Part shown: positions 4,854 to 5,480 of the stretch, in pieces
Position numbering within the stretch: the first letter of the stretch is position 1
Layout of the letters: every line of letters starts with the position of its first letter
Assembly (NCBI GenBank): GCA_030039575.1
Contig: JASHVH010000059.1
Span: 1-5,480 of the forward strand
Direction of reading: 5' to 3'
Origin: Acidimicrobiales bacterium
GTDB lineage: Bacteria; Actinomycetota; Acidimicrobiia; Acidimicrobiales; Palsa-688
DNA: 5,480 bases
Program-made: the position numbers and the translations under genes
The notes under the pieces: generated by a model
Told to the model about the DNA's origin: nothing
The model's database searches: none
Seen by the model: the letters and a program-made list of their open reading frames with translations, nothing else

Positions 4854-5480
4854 TCAGCCGGCGTCCCAGCCCCGCTCATCAAGCCCGCCGGGAATAGCGG
4901 CCCCGGGGTCATAGGGGCTCCTGGTGAAAACGAACGTGGCGATTTCGAAGTGAGAGAGAGAGCCGTCATCGCGGCGGAACACTTCGAGGCGTTCCCCGTC
5001 GAAATACCCCGACTCGCCCACGTACGTTCCGTCGGCTGCACGGCGGAAGGCGGACTCCCGACCCGGACGGGAGGCGTTCAGTTCGACCCGCCCGTCGGGG
5101 CCGGAGCTCACCCGAAATTCCACCGGGCCCCAGTACCACGTCCCGAGCAGCTCGGGATAGGCGACATCCTCCCGGCGCCGCGCCCGGAACGGTTCTCGGG
5201 GCCGAGGGTTCTCTGAACCAAGCAATGACAACAGGCCGTTGAAGAACTCTGGGCGGTGCCCCTGGTAGGTCGAGTTGGCGAGGGCGACGACCACGTCCTT
5301 GCTCTCCTGGTCCACCAGCACAAGAGCCCAATGGCCCGGCATGGCCCCGGTGTGCCCGTACCGGTGTGTACCACCGTTGTTCCAGAGCTGCAGCCCCAAC
5401 CCATAGGCCGCCGTCCAGGGCTGTCCAGGGTTGTCCGAGATGCCTATCGGCTCCCTCATTTCGGCCGCCGAGGCAGTGTC
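4854..5480 (-). CDS. Serine hydrolase, beta-lactamase/class C penicillin-binding-protein-like (partial, N-terminus outside window)
   Basis: 208 residues of the C-terminal part are visible; the frame is open at base 5480, so the start and the catalytic SxxK and YxN motifs are missing. Visible residues 1-12 (DTASAAEMREPI) and AAYGLGLQLWNNG (24-36) lead into RYGHTGAMPGHW (40-51). Its HTG (43-45) is the counterpart of the KTG active-site motif. VVVALANST closes the catalytic domain. From about residue 95 a separate beta-rich region follows (LLGTWYWGPVEFRV to GSLSHFEIATFVFTRSPYDP), a C-terminal domain seen in actinobacterial serine hydrolases, including the closing PYDPGAAIPGGLDERGW. Such enzymes act as peptidases or esterases and are seldom true beta-lactamases; the substrate is unknown. 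It lies 527 bases upstream of the transport operon on the same strand and is probably a separate transcription unit. Confidence 0.9.
   Translation of the reverse strand, partial: DTASAAEMREPIGISDNPGQPWTAAYGLGLQLWNNGGTHRYGHTGAMPGHWALVLVDQESKDVVVALANSTYQGHRPEFFNGLLSLLGSENPRPREPFRARRREDVAYPELLGTWYWGPVEFRVSSGPDGRVELNASRPGRESAFRRAADGTYVGESGYFDGERLEVFRRDDGSLSHFEIATFVFTRSPYDPGAAIPGGLDERGWDAG

Noticed and set aside
4950..5216. 88-codon plus-strand open frame opposite the serine hydrolase
   Set aside because: It is an antisense shadow of a gene with clear family motifs and shows no domain of its own.
1..5480. tRNA, rRNA, CRISPR array, insertion sequence or phage element
   Set aside because: I found no repeated spacer pattern, no transposase-like protein and no cloverleaf-like sequence on either strand by reading.

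Overview
The window is GC-rich, with every convincing gene on the minus strand. It reads as a chromosomal fragment of a high-GC Gram-positive bacterium, most likely an actinobacterium. Support for this: the serine hydrolase ends in a C-terminal domain and tail typical of actinobacterial serine hydrolases; there are GTG starts and strong Shine-Dalgarno sites; and the sugar transporter has no ATPase gene beside it, as is common where one shared ATPase serves many importers. The lineage is an inference and cannot be narrowed from this sequence alone.

Layout, in the direction of minus-strand transcription (right to left). (1) 5480-4854: the C-terminal part of a serine beta-lactamase/penicillin-binding-protein-like hydrolase, whose N-terminus lies outside the window. 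(2) 4853-4327: a 527-base non-coding gap. It holds a 12-base palindrome flanked by direct repeats, a small GAAA-loop hairpin, a probable promoter with a LacI-type operator over its expected start point, and a leader of about 380 bases with several inverted repeats. (3) 4326-1: four genes of an evident sugar-uptake operon: solute-binding protein (4326-3028), MalF-type permease (2994-2020), MalG-type permease (2030-1128, overlapping the previous gene by 11 bases) and a GH29 alpha-L-fucosidase (1086-1), whose C-terminus runs off the window.

How the genes fit together: the binding protein captures an extracellular carbohydrate and the two permeases carry it through the membrane, powered by an ATPase encoded elsewhere. 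The fucosidase, which begins directly with its catalytic domain and has no signal peptide, would remove alpha-L-fucose in the cytoplasm. The natural inference is an importer for fucosylated oligosaccharides or glycosides, repressed by a LacI-family regulator. The substrate is inferred only from the neighbouring enzyme.

This is a recognisable carbohydrate-utilisation locus rather than a clearly new system. The points most worth a second look are the binding protein without a lipobox, the operator/promoter arrangement and the structured long leader. The large plus-strand open frames are shadows of the minus-strand genes. I see no tRNA, rRNA, CRISPR array or mobile element.
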